From positions 1 through 64,000 of the forward strand of contig JAHBNG010000003.1 in NCBI GenBank assembly GCA_019217005.1: a stretch of DNA of 64,000 nucleotides, read 5' to 3'. The translations under genes were made by a program, and so were the position numbers. This document shows, piece after piece, positions 1 to 8,456 of the stretch. The first letter of the stretch is position 1. Every line of letters begins with the position of its first letter. This stretch comes from Chloroflexi bacterium TSY (GTDB lineage Bacteria > Chloroflexota > Anaerolineae > Caldilineales > Caldilineaceae). The notes under the pieces were generated by a model, which saw only the letters and a list, made by a program, of their open reading frames with translations, searched no databases and was not told the origin of the DNA.

Positions 1-66
1 GGCTAGCTTCGGCGGCTGCCAAACAAAACTGCTCAACCGCGGCGTCGAGACGGTTTATCTCAACAT

Positions 67-2088
67 ATGGGTAGACGGCACGCGATGGTGATTGGGGATG
101 TTGCTCCATGTCCATCTAGCGGTCCGATGGCGCATGAACACGTTTTGATCGACTATCCGCTCTCCGTGGCTGCGTTGAGTCCTGGCATCAATATCTTCAA
201 TATCGTGGGAACGGTTCCTGCACTCTATCCTGAAAAGTTCAACGATCAGACGGCATGGATGCGCCTTACGCTGAGCGAGATTCCGTCGCCCAAATTATCC
301 GGTCGAAATTATGGAGATGGACGCGGTCCCGCCACAGGCTATCGCTTGGGCGAAACAGAAGACTATCGCTTGCCTGCGCCTGATTCTGCGAGCAAGTCCG
401 ACATCGTCATAGAGCATGACGGACACTTCGACCCCCACTATGAGCTGCCGACCGTGGTATGGGACATAATCTATCGCAATGAGGGATTGACGACGGCTCG
501 CAATGTGGACATAATCCACAAACTATTAGATGTATCTGATGCCAGACTCGTGGAAGTGCGTGCACCCGGTCTGAGTGGAAACCAGATTCGCCCTGATAAG
601 AATCAGATCCTCTTTAATATCGGCGATGTTGCGCCAGGTGAGTGGGGACGGTTCATCATCAAATGGCAAGTGCCGCTGGGTCTCTCGACCGTCTCTGCCA
701 CCGTAACAGCCACAAGTGACAATGAGGGCAATCCCAGTAACAATGAAGCGACTGCTACGGCCACGATTGTTGAAGCGCCTTTACATTTTGGATTTAGAAC
801 AGCTGATGATTTACCGCTCAGCTGCCGCGGTACAACATGTCAGAATCGCGTAGACCTGATCGGCAAAGGTCAACCAGGAGCAACGATATACATACTCCAC
901 GCCCCCGTCCGCCGCCAAGCAGATCGCACTGCCGAGTATCAAGTTGTCGGTAAAACGCAGGTGGCTACAAATGGTACTTGGTCTTATGTAATCGCTGAGC
1001 TGAATGCAGGTGTAAATCTAGTCGGTGCCAACTATAGTGGTGAAGGGCAACCATTGGCAATCGTTACAATCCGGTATGATGCTGAACTACCTTTTGATCC
1101 CAACAGCTTTCGGGTGGAGCATAAGGAGCAATCGTTGCAACCAGATACCTTCGGACATACGTGGGATGCATTGCAGATTCCAAACTCATTCGACGAAGTA
1201 ACGCTTGGCATGAATGCTTGTGGTAAGCAATCCGACATCCTGTTTACATATGGGGATCAAGCTGGGCAGAGTGTGTTGCTCACGGATGAAGATCAGGATG
1301 GGAGATTTGAAGGGCAACTAAAGCTCATGAATGGATTGACGGTCGCCAGCGTTCAGGAATCTCTCAACTTCACATTATCGACAACGAATGGCACAGTTGA
1401 GACCAGCTTCGATGGCGCAATTGAGCGCTTATCGACTGGCGTTGTGCGCAACCGAACCAACAACGCTCCCGTGAAGAATGCGACAGTCACGCTATTCGAG
1501 AACCATTCTGGCCGGAACGCAGATGGCAGCATCGACCCATCAACCCTGACAATGGTTCAGCTTGATCAAGAATATGGTCAGGTAAATCCACAGACAACAG
1601 ATGAAAACGGTACATTTGTCCTGTCAGCACCCTCTGGTCTGATGCAACTTACTGTCACCCTTGATGGTTATCAACCGTATCGTACATCAGCATTCGAGAC
1701 CGATAGTGGCCTGATTGATGCGTCACTTCCACAGAGTCAGATTCTATTGACACCTGTTGTGACTGAACAGACTACACACTTCGTCCAGTTGTCGAACGCT
1801 GGCTTTGAACCTGCAACACTGGCTGTTCTACCCGGTAGTATCGTTGAGTTTATCAATATAGATTCAGCAATGCACAGCGTCCAGGGGAAATTTGGTGATA
1901 GCGGCCTGCTCGCTATCGGTGAAAGTTACAAAGTGCGTTTTGTGGATGAGGGCACCTTTTCGTATCGCGATGGTGAGAATCCTCTTCATTTAGGAACGAT
2001 CTCTGTGGACGCCGATACACCCGCACCGACCGATGAACCAGATGAAACAAATGATGGGCAGGTTTTCTTGCCTTTGGTCTTGCGTTGA
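67..2088 (+). CDS. Secreted multidomain surface protein, 5' partial and frameshifted
   Basis: The open frame encodes 673 residues. It begins inside a GEVED-like module (DGRGPATGYRLGETEDY, about residues 84-100), followed by a CARDB/DUF11-like beta domain (about 110-235), a carboxypeptidase-regulatory-like domain (about 455-540) and a cupredoxin-like domain (about 570-650). It ends in VFLPLVLR, a hydrophobic tail shared with two other secreted proteins here. Bases 2-60 in another frame encode a matching upstream stretch (ETVYLNIWVDGT), and DGDW lies in the third frame near 90, so the gene really starts before the window and has at least one frameshift around 60-100. The cupredoxin domain keeps one His near 605 but lacks the usual copper Cys, so copper binding is doubtful. 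Function unknown; probably cell-surface. Confidence 0.7.
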   Translation: MGRRHAMVIGDVAPCPSSGPMAHEHVLIDYPLSVAALSPGINIFNIVGTVPALYPEKFNDQTAWMRLTLSEIPSPKLSGRNYGDGRGPATGYRLGETEDYRLPAPDSASKSDIVIEHDGHFDPHYELPTVVWDIIYRNEGLTTARNVDIIHKLLDVSDARLVEVRAPGLSGNQIRPDKNQILFNIGDVAPGEWGRFIIKWQVPLGLSTVSATVTATSDNEGNPSNNEATATATIVEAPLHFGFRTADDLPLSCRGTTCQNRVDLIGKGQPGATIYILHAPVRRQADRTAEYQVVGKTQVATNGTWSYVIAELNAGVNLVGANYSGEGQPLAIVTIRYDAELPFDPNSFRVEHKEQSLQPDTFGHTWDALQIPNSFDEVTLGMNACGKQSDILFTYGDQAGQSVLLTDEDQDGRFEGQLKLMNGLTVASVQESLNFTLSTTNGTVETSFDGAIERLSTGVVRNRTNNAPVKNATVTLFENHSGRNADGSIDPSTLTMVQLDQEYGQVNPQTTDENGTFVLSAPSGLMQLTVTLDGYQPYRTSAFETDSGLIDASLPQSQILLTPVVTEQTTHFVQLSNAGFEPATLAVLPGSIVEFINIDSAMHSVQGKFGDSGLLAIGESYKVRFVDEGTFSYRDGENPLHLGTISVDADTPAPTDEPDETNDGQVFLPLVLR

Positions 2089-2096
2089 TGATTCAA

Positions 2097-2129
2097 GTAG
2101 AGCGCGTCATCTATAGACACGCTCTACCA
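2097..2129 (+). terminator. Hairpin after the secreted protein gene
   Basis: GTAGAGCG-C-GTC and GAC-A-CGCTCTAC form a stem of about 12 bp eight bases after the stop codon. There is no strong T-run, so this is a probable rather than proven terminator. Confidence 0.5.
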
Positions 2130-2440
2130 ATTTGTGATGGGTCTCAACCGAATAGACTTTGAGAACTCCTTGTCGAAATCATCTAACCCGGAGGATGTCG
2201 CGTCGCTTACAAGCTCAAACCAAAAGGGCTCCACGAAGTGCACGAAGGAATAGTTTCTTCTTCGTGTCTCTTCTTGCCCTTCGTGGATAGCCGACAGGTG
2301 CTCACTGCACAATCGCTTTCGTGCGCAACGTGTAAGAAGCTCATGGGTAAGAATCTAGCAAATTGTCAATTGCTAAATTGTCGAATTGCTGAATTGTGAA
2401 TGAGGAGTCTTGGAACCTCACTCGTTGCTCCGTTAAGGGC
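2130..2440. other. Intergenic region with degenerate repeats
   Basis: No convincing gene. It holds imperfect copies of a CTTCGTG-type repeat (about 2235-2286) and the AT-rich direct repeats AATTGTCAATTGCTAAATTGTCGAATTGC near 2360-2395. Confidence 0.4.
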
Positions 2441-3307
2441 CTAAAGTGCATCTGGATCAATCCCTAGTTTTCGCAAGTGGGCTGCGAGTTGCTCTGCACG
2501 CTGGGCTTCCTGTTCTGCACGTTGGGCTTCTTGCTCCGCACGTTTTTCAGATTCAGCGAAGGCTTTGTTCAGCTCTGAATAATCTCGCCAAATTGAGCCA
2601 TCAGCTTCGTAGCAGTGAATGACAGTATCGTCTAGTCCAAGCCACATTCCGACCGGCTCCATCCACAACCAGCCTTTCTCATTGGGCTGGATTTCGACAT
2701 ATTGATCCTCATCCAGCCGATAACCGATCAGACGACGTTCGACCGGTATCTTTCTTGGGATCGTATCTATGATGAAATAGAAAGGTAAGCCAGCCTGGGC
2801 GTATCTCTCCTTCTTTGTGATCAAATCGACGTCACGGGTACTGGGAGAAGTGACCTCGATCACCATGCTAGGCTTTGTGCCTTCCTCCGCCACATAGAAG
2901 GTCGTCCAGTTGGTCTCCTCTCGCACATTGAACACCACCGCCACATCAGGAGTATATGCTTTCACTCCAGGAATATTCCAATCGATTCGTACGTCGGGTA
3001 GACTAAATGTGTGGGGATCATCGGCGTATTTGGCATTGATGGCTGCATTCAGATAGGCACACATCTCTTCATGATCTCTTGCATGCAGGCGTCGGTCGTC
3101 CTCTTCAGGGTGTAGAATGTCTTCCAATGTGAGCGGTATATAGACTAATTCCTCCTGACCATCTTCGTTTGTTTGTAAAACCTCGCGCCATCCGTACCGA
3201 TAGGGATCATCCTCCGCTGGTATTCCCAACGCATAATCCAAGGCTCTACCATTCAACTCCGCTGGAGATTCAGTTGTCGATTCTTGTGTTGCGGTTGTGG
3301 TTGCCAT
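2441..3307 (-). CDS. Uma2 family (DUF820) endonuclease-like protein
   Basis: The 288-residue protein has the Uma2/DUF820 signature of the PD-(D/E)XK nuclease fold: TPDVAVVF (about 120-127), then MVIEVTSPSTRDVD.ITKK..YAQAG (about 148-173) and the YFIID strand. The C-terminal 35 residues are an AEQEAQRAEQ-type coiled coil ending in LRKLGIDPDAL, common in Uma2 proteins of Cyanobacteria and Chloroflexota. The ATG is preceded by AAGGAG at good spacing. Uma2 proteins occur in large paralogous families; the cellular role and substrate are not established. It is a single gene, with a palindromic repeat just upstream. Confidence 0.9.
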   Translation of the reverse strand: MATTTATQESTTESPAELNGRALDYALGIPAEDDPYRYGWREVLQTNEDGQEELVYIPLTLEDILHPEEDDRRLHARDHEEMCAYLNAAINAKYADDPHTFSLPDVRIDWNIPGVKAYTPDVAVVFNVREETNWTTFYVAEEGTKPSMVIEVTSPSTRDVDLITKKERYAQAGLPFYFIIDTIPRKIPVERRLIGYRLDEDQYVEIQPNEKGWLWMEPVGMWLGLDDTVIHCYEADGSIWRDYSELNKAFAESEKRAEQEAQRAEQEAQRAEQLAAHLRKLGIDPDAL

Positions 3308-3336
3308 TTGAATTCAACTCCTTGACAGAAAATAAC

Positions 3337-3401
3337 GAGTGTGTATATGGACGCTGCTCAGTCAGAGAGTCGGCTGCATTTACAAACTTTGGGACACACT
3401 C
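3337..3401. repeat. Palindromic repeat family 1, copy 1
   Basis: Imperfect palindrome with arms GAGTGTGT...AAATG / CATTTACAAACTTTGGGACACACTC and the centre GCTCAGTCAGAG. Related copies lie at 3639, 35651, 49674 and 53767. Confidence 0.7.
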
Positions 3402-3638
3402 CCAAAATAACTGGCTCGTCTGCCATATATGTGTTCAACGAGTGACCGGCTTCACCATTATACATCGGAGCGCCTATTGTCGCTGCGCATTATAGAACAA
3501 ATGAACGACTTTGCCAACCCAATACCCCTGTTTTCCCTAATTTGGCAGTGTTTGGCAGTGTTTTTCGTAGATCTGGCAGCCCCCCATCGCTATGATAATG
3601 GCAGGTCATATAACATTGTAAGACCCAAAAATATAGAA

Positions 3639-3675
3639 AGTGTGTCCCAAAGTGTGTAAATGGAGACCGCTCAGA
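3639..3675. repeat. Palindromic repeat family 1, half copy
   Basis: One arm only: AGTGTGTCCCAAAGTGTGTAAATGG followed by GACCGCTCAGA. The second arm is missing. It sits 40 bases upstream of the membrane-protein gene at 3715. Confidence 0.6.
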
Positions 3676-3714
3676 ATGTAGTGGAAATTTCAATTTGCAG
3701 AAAGGAAAATCATC

Positions 3715-4152
3715 ATGGCAACTTCACAACTATATAATGCGAGTCAGACTCATGTAGAGCGCAGCGAACGTGGGGGTTTTTTGCGCCGCGTGGTACAGGT
3801 TGATGCAGGCCTCTTTTGCGTGGCTGGAATCATCCTCATGTTTATAGCCGCCCCGACATCAGCATTTATGGGCTTTGGACAGGCGACGCCGATACTAATC
3901 GCTGGATTCTTGGCCCTACTATACGATGGCGGTCGATTTCTCTGGTCAACATTTGGGGAAACGATCGATGTGCGGCTGGCGAGACTCTCTCTGGCGGGGA
4001 ATGCGCTTTGGGCCATCGTCAGTATTCCGGTTCTTGTCGCGGAGCTATTGCCCCTCTCCAGCGGTGGCTGGTGGACGATGGCTGTGTTGGCCGATTTGGC
4101 GGCTCTCTTTGCCGTACTGCAATGGTATGGTTTGCGACAGATGAATCGCTAG
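3715..4152 (+). CDS. Four-helix integral membrane protein, unknown function
   Basis: The 145-residue protein has a polar N-terminus (about 30 residues), then four hydrophobic segments at roughly 34-52, 57-75, 90-112 and 118-140. It ends in a basic RQMNR. The start ATG follows AGAAAGGAAAATC. I do not recognise a named family. It is expected to be a small inner-membrane protein and has no operon partner. Confidence 0.7.
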   Translation: MATSQLYNASQTHVERSERGGFLRRVVQVDAGLFCVAGIILMFIAAPTSAFMGFGQATPILIAGFLALLYDGGRFLWSTFGETIDVRLARLSLAGNALWAIVSIPVLVAELLPLSSGGWWTMAVLADLAALFAVLQWYGLRQMNR

Positions 4153-4197
4153 CAGATCAACCGAACATTTTCACGTCAGGCACACAGGCGCGAGAAT

Positions 4198-4258
4198 ACG
4201 TTGCACGGGTGAAGCTGCGCACCGAAGGTCCAACCAACGGTTCGCCCGTGCAACGCAT
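4198..4258. repeat. Inverted repeat after the membrane-protein gene
   Basis: CGTTGCACGGGTGAA and TTCGCCCGTGCAACG form an almost perfect stem around a ~30-base loop. It could be a terminator for 3715-4152 or a small mobile palindrome. Confidence 0.5.
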
Positions 4259-4384
4259 TTGGGCGCGTGCCGAATGCGTTGCACGAAGTCAGGCAAGAAC
4301 GTAAATTCGTACCCAGCTTCACTCATCGAATGCTTCTTATTGTGCCATACGATACTTCGGGATATTCGTTAGTTGGTTTTCGAA

Positions 4385-4933
4385 TCATTCCTTCGCCCGT
4401 GTGACGCTTGCTTGTAGGGTTGATTCCGCAAGCCGCCGCACTTCCATCATTTGACCACGGTGCTCAGCTTCGTGTTGCATTAGATGGTGGAGAACCCATT
4501 CTGGTGTAATCGTGTAGTTTGCAACGGAACGAGGTTGGCGAAATTCTGCCAGCGTCAAGTGACGATATGCTTTGTGTAGGAGTGAGCGACTTTGGGCCAA
4601 GCGTGTTAAATGCTCTTCCAGCGAGACGCCCTGAACGACCCATAGTCGTCCTTGTTCATCGCGTACATCGTATAAGATCAGTGGTTCCAGCTCCGGTGCC
4701 CAGCCAATGCCCAAAACATCTTCATAGACATAGCTCATCTCGATGGCTCCGATGTGGTAAAGCAGTGTACCGATGCTGTTGTCAACGGCAGGATTGGTCC
4801 AGTCAATAGCTGCTGGATCAATCCCATCTAAGGCTTGGATCGTGCGTTGGCGGGTATCATCAATTGCGCTGATCCAACGACCGATTTCCGGTTCATAGTC
4901 CGAAGATATCTGTAGGATGCGTTGTTCGCCCAA
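4385..4933 (-). CDS. DinB family protein
   Basis: 182 residues matching the DinB/YfiT four-helix-bundle fold. The metal ligands expected of the family are visible: His at LLYHIGAIE (about 60) and the pair in LMQHEAEHRGQM (about 154 and 158). DinB proteins are putative metal-dependent thiol transferases or hydrolases; the substrate here is unknown. The most likely start is the TTG at 4933, with AAGGAG upstream. It stands alone between two intergenic regions. Confidence 0.85.
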   Translation of the reverse strand: MGEQRILQISSDYEPEIGRWISAIDDTRQRTIQALDGIDPAAIDWTNPAVDNSIGTLLYHIGAIEMSYVYEDVLGIGWAPELEPLILYDVRDEQGRLWVVQGVSLEEHLTRLAQSRSLLHKAYRHLTLAEFRQPRSVANYTITPEWVLHHLMQHEAEHRGQMMEVRRLAESTLQASVTRAKE

Positions 4934-4975
4934 TGTAAACTTGCTCCTTTGTGGTGTGCTTATGCAAAATGGATA

Positions 4976-5203
4976 CTATTTGAGTTGATAGGCATTATGA
5001 AGAATGGATTTGTGATGTGTGCACAACATCCAACTTGTAGGCACTCGTATTTTTGTGTTCGACCGGTCAGAGCGATCTTGGTTATGTCGCCAAGAGACAA
5101 ACCGTTGCCGTTCTAGGCGGCTCATATGGCCGCTACGGATAACGGCTGCGAGGATCAGTAGCGAAGCAAAGAGCATAACAATCAATAAAACGGAAATAAA
5201 CAT
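4976..5203 (-). CDS. Small single-span membrane protein
   Basis: Starting from the ATG at 5203, which has GGGAG seven bases upstream, this frame gives 75 residues: one N-terminal membrane helix (FISVLLIVMLFASLLILAAVI), then a basic, serine-rich tail (RSGHMSRLERQRF). No family recognised. The good ribosome site and clear helix support a real gene, but the tail is low complexity and could be noise. Confidence 0.4.
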   Translation of the reverse strand: MFISVLLIVMLFASLLILAAVIRSGHMSRLERQRFVSWRHNQDRSDRSNTKIRVPTSWMLCTHHKSILHNAYQLK

Positions 5204-5307
5204 ATTTGCTCCCTTTTTTCTTTCAAATGATTCACGCGTCAGACGTAAGAGCTCAAATCGAATTGTTTTTCGCGTTACATATGATCGTTTTGTACGCTTT
5301 CCTGATA

Positions 5308-5380
5308 GCCATATTATTAAAACTTTGGACACTTCTCCCTCGAGCAAAAATGCTCTAAATGTCCGAAGTTTAAGTGGCAC
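5308..5380. repeat. Palindromic repeat family 2, copy 1
   Basis: Arms GCCATATTATTAAAACTTTGGAC and GTCCGAAGTTTAAGTGGC flank a short centre. Further copies are at 49392 and 63186. Confidence 0.7.
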
Positions 5381-5873
5381 ACCTACTCTCTGAGCCCAAT
5401 TATCTCTGGATTTACCAGAATAGATATAGAACGTTATCTTTTCATTACAACAACCCTTAGACTCGGCTGTTAGAATTTTGTAATAATCAACATAACGCAG
5501 AATTCAAGTTTCGTGTTATACTCTACTTCGATCCATCGCAGTCTTAGTCGATCTAAAATGTTCGCTGGAGTTGCGATTAAACGACTTAAAGTTGTTCCCC
5601 GTGAAGCCAAAACGAGGTAACGGTCACCTCCGTGCGTTATTTCGGAACGACTCCGTCATCGATGTCATTCTTGCATGAAGCGAAGGCTTGTCCTGAGCGA
5701 AGCCGAAGGAACCGATCGATAAGTTGCTTAATCGCCATTCCCCTGTATCTGCGGGGGAGCATCCTTCAATATAACTCTACCCAACTGCGACTGGCATCTG
5801 AGGACGCCGACTCCGCGAAAATTTGGAACGACTGAGTCAATAGAATATCCCCGAATTTAGGTCAAATGCAGAT
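5381..5873. other. Intergenic region upstream of the response regulator
   Basis: No gene supported. It contains a copy of the GGCTTGTCCTGAGCGAAGCCGAAGGA repeat at 5685-5710, a short palindrome scattered in many environmental genomes. Confidence 0.4.
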
Positions 5874-6575
5874 ATGAATGGGCATAAGATTTTAGTTGTC
5901 GATGATGATGAATTGATTTTACAGTCAATGGAAGCCATTTTGGAGGATGAAGGGGCAGACGTTGTTGGTGCTGGCAATGGCGAAGCGGCACTTCGTTTGT
6001 TCTATGATTTCCGTCCAGAGCTAGTCATTCTGGATATCCTCATGCCTGGATTGGATGGGTGGGAGATCTGTAAGCAGATCCGGTTGCTGTCTGATGTTCC
6101 AATTATCATGTTGACTGGTTTGGACGATTCGGATGATCAGGTACGTGGATTGAATGCTGGTGCGGATGACTTTATTGTCAAGCCATTCACCGAGGATATC
6201 CTGCTCGCACGTGTACGAGCCGCCTTGCGCCGCGGAGCATTATCGACAAATGGACATAGTAATACCAAGAATCTTCTCTATCAGGACGACCGGCTAACAA
6301 TCGATCTAGTTCAGCATCAGCTTTTTATTGATCAGCAACCAGTCAAGCTAACGCCAACAGAATTCAAGTTGTTGACATTTATGATCCAAAACGCCAATCA
6401 TGTCTTGACATATGATCAGATAATTGAACATGTGTGGGGATGGGATGGGGAGGAAGATGTCAACCATGTCCAGGTACACATTTCACATTTGCGCCGTAAA
6501 ATGGAAACAAATCCGCGTACTCCTAAATATCTTCTTACAGAACATGGCGTTGGATATCGATTTCGCTGGCATTAG
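5874..6575 (+). CDS. OmpR/PhoB-type response regulator
   Basis: The 233-residue protein has an N-terminal receiver domain (1-120) with the acidic pocket VVDDDE near 9-12, phosphoacceptor Asp in VILDILMPGLDG (about 54), Thr in MLTG and Lys in VKPF (about 105). A C-terminal winged-helix DNA-binding domain follows (about 140-233; LTPTEFKLL...HVQVHISHLRRKME...TEHGVGYRF). No histidine kinase gene is adjacent. It converges on phoU of the phosphate cluster, so a PhoB/PhoP-like role in phosphate control is plausible but inferred from position only. Confidence 0.9.
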   Translation: MNGHKILVVDDDELILQSMEAILEDEGADVVGAGNGEAALRLFYDFRPELVILDILMPGLDGWEICKQIRLLSDVPIIMLTGLDDSDDQVRGLNAGADDFIVKPFTEDILLARVRAALRRGALSTNGHSNTKNLLYQDDRLTIDLVQHQLFIDQQPVKLTPTEFKLLTFMIQNANHVLTYDQIIEHVWGWDGEEDVNHVQVHISHLRRKMETNPRTPKYLLTEHGVGYRFRWH

Positions 6576-6645
6576 GCCATTCCAGAAAAATGATTCCCTA
6601 TGAAGACAAACGTCATAGCCTGGAATGGCTTTGGCTTTTTTTATC
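6574..6645 (+). terminator. Terminator of the response regulator gene
   Basis: GGCCATTCCAG and CTGGAATGGC pair around a ~37-base loop and are followed by TTTGGCTTTTTT. The ATTCCAG arm is also used in the palindrome at 62131 and as a single arm at 8283. Confidence 0.7.
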
Positions 6646-6662
6646 GAATTCTGAGTGGCATT

Positions 6663-7340
6663 TTATCGGGCGGTTCCAAGATCGACTTGATCCAGCTCGA
6701 CAAATTCGCCTGTGACTGTAAAGATAATGCGTTCGCAGATGTTTGTTACGCGATCTGCTGCCCGCTCTAGATTGTGTGCCGCCCACAAGAGATAGTTCGC
6801 TTGATCAATCTTTTCTGGTTGTTCAAGCATAATGGTAATCACTTCTCGGTGAACGAGGTTATAAAGTTCATCTACTTCGTCGTCTCTTTCTGGAATCCGA
6901 TACGCCGCTTCAATATCATGACGAGAGAATGCATCAACCGCTAACTCGAGCATTTCAATCACTTTGTCGCACATCGTTGGTATGTCGACAAGCGGTTTGA
7001 TGAGTGGCTGATGTCCTATATAGAGCGTGATTTTGGCAATTCCCTTTGCATAGTCACCCATGCGCTCTAATTCGCCCGATAATTCGATAATGGCCGCAAT
7101 CTGACGCATGTCACTGGCAACAGGTTGTTGGGTAGCGATCAATAAGAGTGCTGCTTCCTCAATGGCATAACGCTTTGCGTTGATTGCTTCATCTTCAGCG
7201 AACAGACGACGGGCACCAATCAGATCTTGTTTTTTGAGCACCTTGATCGAATCACGCAATGCTTGTTTGACCATACTACTCATGACCAACACTTCATCAT
7301 GCAATTGTTCCATGTCCCGCACGAAAGCTTCTCTTAGCAT
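6663..7340 (-). CDS. phoU: Phosphate signalling/transport accessory protein PhoU
   Basis: 225 residues with two PhoU three-helix repeats. Diagnostic segments are the E/D-rich helices EDEAINAKRYAIEE (about 48-61), MRQIAAIIELSGELERMGDYAKGIA (about 79-103), DDEVDELYNLVHRE (about 153-166) and the second-half AAHNLERAADRVTNICERI (about 188-206). PhoU binds metal clusters and links the PstSCAB transporter to the phosphate-sensing kinase. The ATG at 7340 follows AGGAGAAAATC. It is the last gene of the pst cluster, 49 bases after pstB. Confidence 0.95.
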   Translation of the reverse strand: MLREAFVRDMEQLHDEVLVMSSMVKQALRDSIKVLKKQDLIGARRLFAEDEAINAKRYAIEEAALLLIATQQPVASDMRQIAAIIELSGELERMGDYAKGIAKITLYIGHQPLIKPLVDIPTMCDKVIEMLELAVDAFSRHDIEAAYRIPERDDEVDELYNLVHREVITIMLEQPEKIDQANYLLWAAHNLERAADRVTNICERIIFTVTGEFVELDQVDLGTAR

Positions 7341-7389
7341 GATTTTCTCCTGTGGTATTCAAACTGATCCTATAGAGCGTGGATGATTT

Positions 7390-8223
7390 TTAGCCAAATC
7401 GCCCTGTTATATAATCCTCTGTTGTCTGCTTTTCTGGCTTGGAGAAGATTCGCTTGGTTACGCCAAATTCTTCTAGATGCCCCGTACGGTTGTCATCCAC
7501 CATAAAAAAAGCTGTACAATCAGAGACACGGGCCGCTTGCTGCATGTTGTGCGTCACGACAATGATTGTATATTCCTCTGCCAGTTCACGCATTAAATCC
7601 TCGATCTTGAGTGTTGCAATTGGGTCGAGCGCTGAACAAGGCTCATCCATCAGAATAATCGAGGGGCGAACAGCAATGGTGCGGGCGATGCAAAGACGCT
7701 GCTGTTGACCACCTGATAAGCCCAAAGCACTCTGTTGCAACTTGTCTTTAACCTCACTCCACAAGGCTGCTCCACGCAATGATTGCTCAACGAGTTCGTC
7801 CATATTGCCCTGATATCCATTGATCTTTGCACCCCATGCAATATTTTCATAGATTGATTTTGGAAATGGGTTTGGCTTTTGGAAGACCATCCCAATGCGG
7901 CGGCGCACTTCAACAGAGTCTACTTCGCGTGCGTAAATATTTTGTCCATCGAATTCAACTTCGCCACTTACTTTGGCTGCTGGAATTAAGTCATTCATCC
8001 GGTTAAAGCAACGCAGAACCGTGCTTTTCCCACATCCTGATGGACCAATCATCGATGTGATCTTGCGTCGCTCAATTTGGAGATTCACATCTCGCACCGC
8101 ATGAAATTGACCATAGTGAATGTTCAGATTACGTGCTTCGATTGCATGTTGCCCAATTGTTGTCTGGGCCTCGTCAATCGCTTGCCCGCGGGTTGTGGCA
8201 AGCTGTTCAACTGCCGCTGTCAT
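7390..8223 (-). CDS. pstB: Phosphate ABC transporter ATP-binding protein PstB
   Basis: 277 residues, a complete ABC ATPase: Walker [10 protein letters not shown] (about 60-68), Q-loop [18 protein letters not shown], signature [16 protein letters not shown] (about 169-184), Walker B IILMDEP and the H-loop TH. The FNRMNDL and NPFPKS segments are typical of PstB. A ~28-residue polar N-terminal extension precedes the domain. It powers phosphate import by PstC/PstA in the membrane. It lies between phoU and pstA, with a 233-base gap to pstA, so a separate promoter is possible. Confidence 0.96.
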   Translation of the reverse strand: MTAAVEQLATTRGQAIDEAQTTIGQHAIEARNLNIHYGQFHAVRDVNLQIERRKITSMIGPSGCGKSTVLRCFNRMNDLIPAAKVSGEVEFDGQNIYAREVDSVEVRRRIGMVFQKPNPFPKSIYENIAWGAKINGYQGNMDELVEQSLRGAALWSEVKDKLQQSALGLSGGQQQRLCIARTIAVRPSIILMDEPCSALDPIATLKIEDLMRELAEEYTIIVVTHNMQQAARVSDCTAFFMVDDNRTGHLEEFGVTKRIFSKPEKQTTEDYITGRFG

Positions 8224-8456
8224 GGTTTTTATCTCCTATCATACTTCAAAAGCTCGCACCTCACAATCTGGATGTATATATTAAGGCCATTCCAAAAATT
8301 AACGATACGTGACAATTCGTATTGCATATTATGTGAACCGGCCGAGAAGGTTCTTCCACACATATATACTCCGCAGCAGCACATTATAACATTTTTGCCC
8401 GACTAAAAAGTGTTATTTTATGGCGCTGCTCAGTATATTTATTTTTCTGGATTAGC
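8224..8456. other. pstA-pstB gap
   Basis: AT-rich region with one arm (AAGGCCATTCC, 8282) of the ATTCCAG palindrome. No gene seen. Confidence 0.3.

Noticed and set aside
4976..5380. 134-residue protein starting at 5380
   Set aside because: The first 59 codons overlap palindrome family 2 and look non-coding. The shorter form from the ATG at 5203 has a ribosome site.
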